A stretch of DNA of 64,000 nt from Magicicada septendecula (lineage: Eukaryota > Arthropoda > Insecta > Hemiptera > Cicadidae), in the NCBI GenBank assembly GCA_034769895.1, contig CM068367.1, positions 707,080,885-707,144,884 on the forward strand, given 5' to 3'. Below are positions 63,590 to 64,000 of this stretch, in pieces (positions within the stretch are counted from its first letter, which is position 1; each line of letters opens with the position of its first letter). The position numbers were made by a program, and so were the translations under genes. Below the pieces are notes generated by a model, which ran no database searches, was not told where the DNA came from, and saw only the letters and a program-made list of their open reading frames with translations.

Positions 63590-63652
63590 CCCCCCCAAAT
63601 CTTGCCGCCCTGTGCACAAGCACAGAATAGCACGTGGCTAAATACGGGCCTG
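63590..63652 (-). repeat. hAT 5' terminal region
   Basis: Minus strand starts CAGGCCCGTATTTAGCC, then a short hairpin around gcacaag, GGGCGGCAAGATTTG and a G7 run: the layout of termini in CAGGCCCG-type hAT elements. The next 8 bp outward, catacaat, would be the target-site duplication, but its partner was not found. Confidence 0.55.
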
Positions 63653-63671
63653 CATACAATATGCAATATAT

Positions 63672-64000
63672 AGAAAACCAACATCTACTAACATCATTAT
63701 ACCTAACCATTCTGACCACCCACCACAACATTCGCTATTTAACAGAATGTTCAAAATTCCCCTAAACAAACAAGAAACTGACAAAGAAAGAAATATAATA
63801 TACCAAATTGGTTATGAAAATGGATACAATAAAAATACTGTAAACAAAATAGAAAATAAAATAAAATATAAAATAAAAACTGAACAATTAAGAATTAATC
63901 AAAATAAACAACACATAAATAATAACAACAACAAAAAATGGGCCACATTCACATACATAAATAATAAAATGACAAAACTAACAAAACTATTTAAAAACAC
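63672..64000 (+). CDS. Penelope-like reverse transcriptase, partial, runs off the window
   Basis: Open for about 109 codons to the window end with no stop. Reads NIIIPNHSDHPPQHSLFNRM, then IGYENGYNKNTVNKI and WATFTYINNKMTKLTKLFKN, matching the post-palm region of Penelope-like RTs (a basic stretch followed by TY-x-T-x-LFK). Relative to the left fragment it lacks 18 bp (six codons) after PPQH, an in-frame loss. Asn/Lys-rich codon use follows the AT-rich composition. The catalytic RT motifs would lie upstream but are cut off at the hAT boundary, so this copy is 5'-truncated; a GIY-YIG domain might follow beyond the window. Confidence 0.65.

Larger units (their letters stand above)
59741..63652 (-). 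mobile_element. hAT transposon (TTF finger/ZMYM1-like transposase)
   Basis: Consists of a near-complete transposase (60006-62647), about 1 kb of 5' region, and a terminus reading CAGGCCCG inward from 63652 on the minus strand, the form usual for this hAT group. No matching inverted terminus was found near 59740, so the 3' end is lost or diverged. It lies between two inverted Penelope-like fragments. Confidence 0.65.

Overview
The window looks like repeat-rich, AT-rich nuclear DNA of an arthropod, most likely an insect. Evidence: eukaryotic transposon families only (Ty3/gypsy, Penelope-like, Merlin, Tc1/IS630-like, hAT with a TTF-type finger, a non-LTR tail), a GT splice donor after a transposase exon, TATCGATA and CCAAT promoter motifs, and no operons or Shine-Dalgarno sites. 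I recognise no host gene and no RNA gene. The species cannot be named from the sequence alone.

Layout. (1) 1-45610: a head-to-tail array of ten units of about 4.66 kb (nine full, the tenth cut after 3687 bp), entering from beyond the left edge. Units differ by scattered substitutions and a few small indels. The unit has no long ORF. Its first ~946 bp resemble the second half of the putative LTR of the gypsy element at 57-59 kb, and are followed by a tRNA-Lys-like primer-binding-site motif and a 27-codon ORF. The best reading is a macrosatellite built from 'one LTR plus internal region' units of a non-autonomous gypsy relative. (2) 45611-47494: a hairpin-forming junction, a promoter-like stretch with two TATCGATA motifs, the 5' exon of a truncated Merlin/ISXO2-type transposase, a GT microsatellite, and direct and inverted copies of a module of about 150-190 bp that is also embedded in every array unit. 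(3) 48472-49830 (-): a decayed Tc1/IS630-like DDE transposase. (4) 50.3-52.1 kb: gene-free, with two degenerate local duplications and a perfect 21-bp-arm palindrome. (5) 52.3-58.9 kb (+): a decayed Ty3/gypsy element in the order Gag, protease, RT, RNase H, integrase (GPY/F), then a candidate LTR; a short non-LTR tail is inserted at 56807-57251. (6) 59.3-64.0 kb: a nearly full-length hAT transposase (-) with one nonsense codon and one frameshift, between two oppositely oriented fragments of one Penelope-like family. The left fragment carries a degenerate hammerhead-like fold; the right one is an open RT frame leaving the window.

The elements do not form a pathway. They record nested insertion, decay and, on the left, amplification of retroelement-derived DNA into a tandem array. 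The most interesting signals are the array and its probable LTR-retrotransposon origin, the Merlin-linked module shared by array and flank, and the Penelope hammerhead remnant. All calls are by eye; no alignment or search was run.
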